A program made the position numbers and the translations under genes. Below, piece after piece: positions 6,212 to 6,362 of a stretch of 6,362 nucleotides of DNA. This DNA is from Kiritimatiellales bacterium (GTDB taxonomy: Bacteria; Verrucomicrobiota; Kiritimatiellia; Kiritimatiellales; Tichowtungiaceae). The stretch lies in assembly GCA_028692515.1 (NCBI GenBank), contig JAQUXG010000102.1, forward strand, positions 1 to 6,362, in the 5' to 3' direction. Under the pieces are notes generated by a model, which searched no databases, was not told where the DNA came from, and saw only the letters and a list, made by a program, of their open reading frames with translations. The stretch's first letter is position 1. Each line of letters begins with the position of its first letter.

Positions 6212-6229
6212 AATTCGGCGGCCGAATTT
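6190..6229 (+). repeat. 7-bp tandem units and hairpin at the gspM-gspD junction
   Basis: AAATTTA (6190-6196), AAATTTA, AAATTTG and AAATTCG follow each other in 7-base steps to 6217. The last unit opens a perfect 8-bp hairpin, AAATTCGG (6211-6218), loop CGG, CCGAATTT (6222-6229). The first units encode the end of GspM. The hairpin ends four bases before the gspD ribosome site and has no T-run, so it is not a usual terminator. Confidence 0.65.
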
Positions 6230-6242
6230 AAAAAGGACAACC

Positions 6243-6362
6243 ATGAAGACAATCTGGAAAACAATAGGAACCGCTCTGCTGATCGCTGTCTCCGCGCAGG
6301 CGCAGGAGCAGCTCATCTCGCTCAGCTTTGAAGATGCTCCGCTGGAGCAGGCCGTTGAGCTC
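6243..6362 (+). CDS. gspD: Secretin GspD, N-terminal fragment (3' partial)
   Basis: Only the first 40 codons are present. They encode a Sec signal peptide (MKTIWKTIGTALLIAVSAQA, then QEQ) and the start of a secretin N0 domain, LISLSFEDAPLEQAVEL, a pattern found at the N terminus of GspD, PilQ and related outer-membrane channels. AAGGA at 6233-6237 lies five bases before the ATG. Its place at the end of a T2SS operon makes GspD the natural reading. In many proteobacteria gspD sits near the front of the operon after gspC; here it comes after gspM. The fragment is too short to exclude another secretin-type protein. Confidence 0.8.
   Translation, partial: MKTIWKTIGTALLIAVSAQAQEQLISLSFEDAPLEQAVEL

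Noticed and set aside
6211..6229. Rho-independent terminator before gspD
   Set aside because: The stem is followed by A residues and the gspD ribosome site, not a T-run.
1..6362. A type IV pilus operon instead of a T2SS
   Set aside because: PilM/N/O-like features in GspL and GspM could suggest it, but GspG with its DPWGQP signature, a GspK without Glu5 and the H-I-J-K set point to secretion.

Overview
The window is one run of plus-strand genes encoding a type II secretion system (T2SS). In order they are gspF (5' end outside the window), gspG, gspH, gspI, gspJ, gspK, gspL, gspM and the first 40 codons of gspD. All nine read the same way with short gaps or start/stop overlaps, so they look like one operon. 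No tRNA, rRNA, CRISPR array, transposase gene or clear promoter is visible.

The organism is a diderm (Gram-negative) bacterium, since the operon ends in an outer-membrane secretin. GspL is PilM-like with a PilN-like tail, GspM is PilO-like, gspD follows gspM, and no gspC lies in the F-to-D stretch. Together with the many short repeats packed between genes, this suggests the Planctomycetes-Verrucomicrobia-Chlamydiae group, perhaps Kiritimatiellota or Verrucomicrobiota. That is a guess from gene style, not a measured placement.

The proteins form one machine. GspF is the inner-membrane platform. GspG is the major pseudopilin. GspH, I, J and K are minor pseudopilins, with I, J and K expected to form the tip. 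GspL and GspM connect the platform to the cytoplasmic ATPase GspE, which is not in the window and may lie upstream. GspD is the outer-membrane channel.

The surprise lies at the gene junctions. Six of the eight carry a short repeat or hairpin element: G/H and I/J have inverted arrays of an 8-bp unit, H/I has a REPIN-like double palindrome, J/K and M/D have 7-bp arrays plus a hairpin, and K/L has a long terminator-like hairpin built of 7-bp units. At gspH, gspI and gspJ the element is translated in frame and forms most of the prepilin leader, the part that prepilin peptidase removes. The leader seems to act as a place where mobile or expanding repeats can sit without changing the mature protein.
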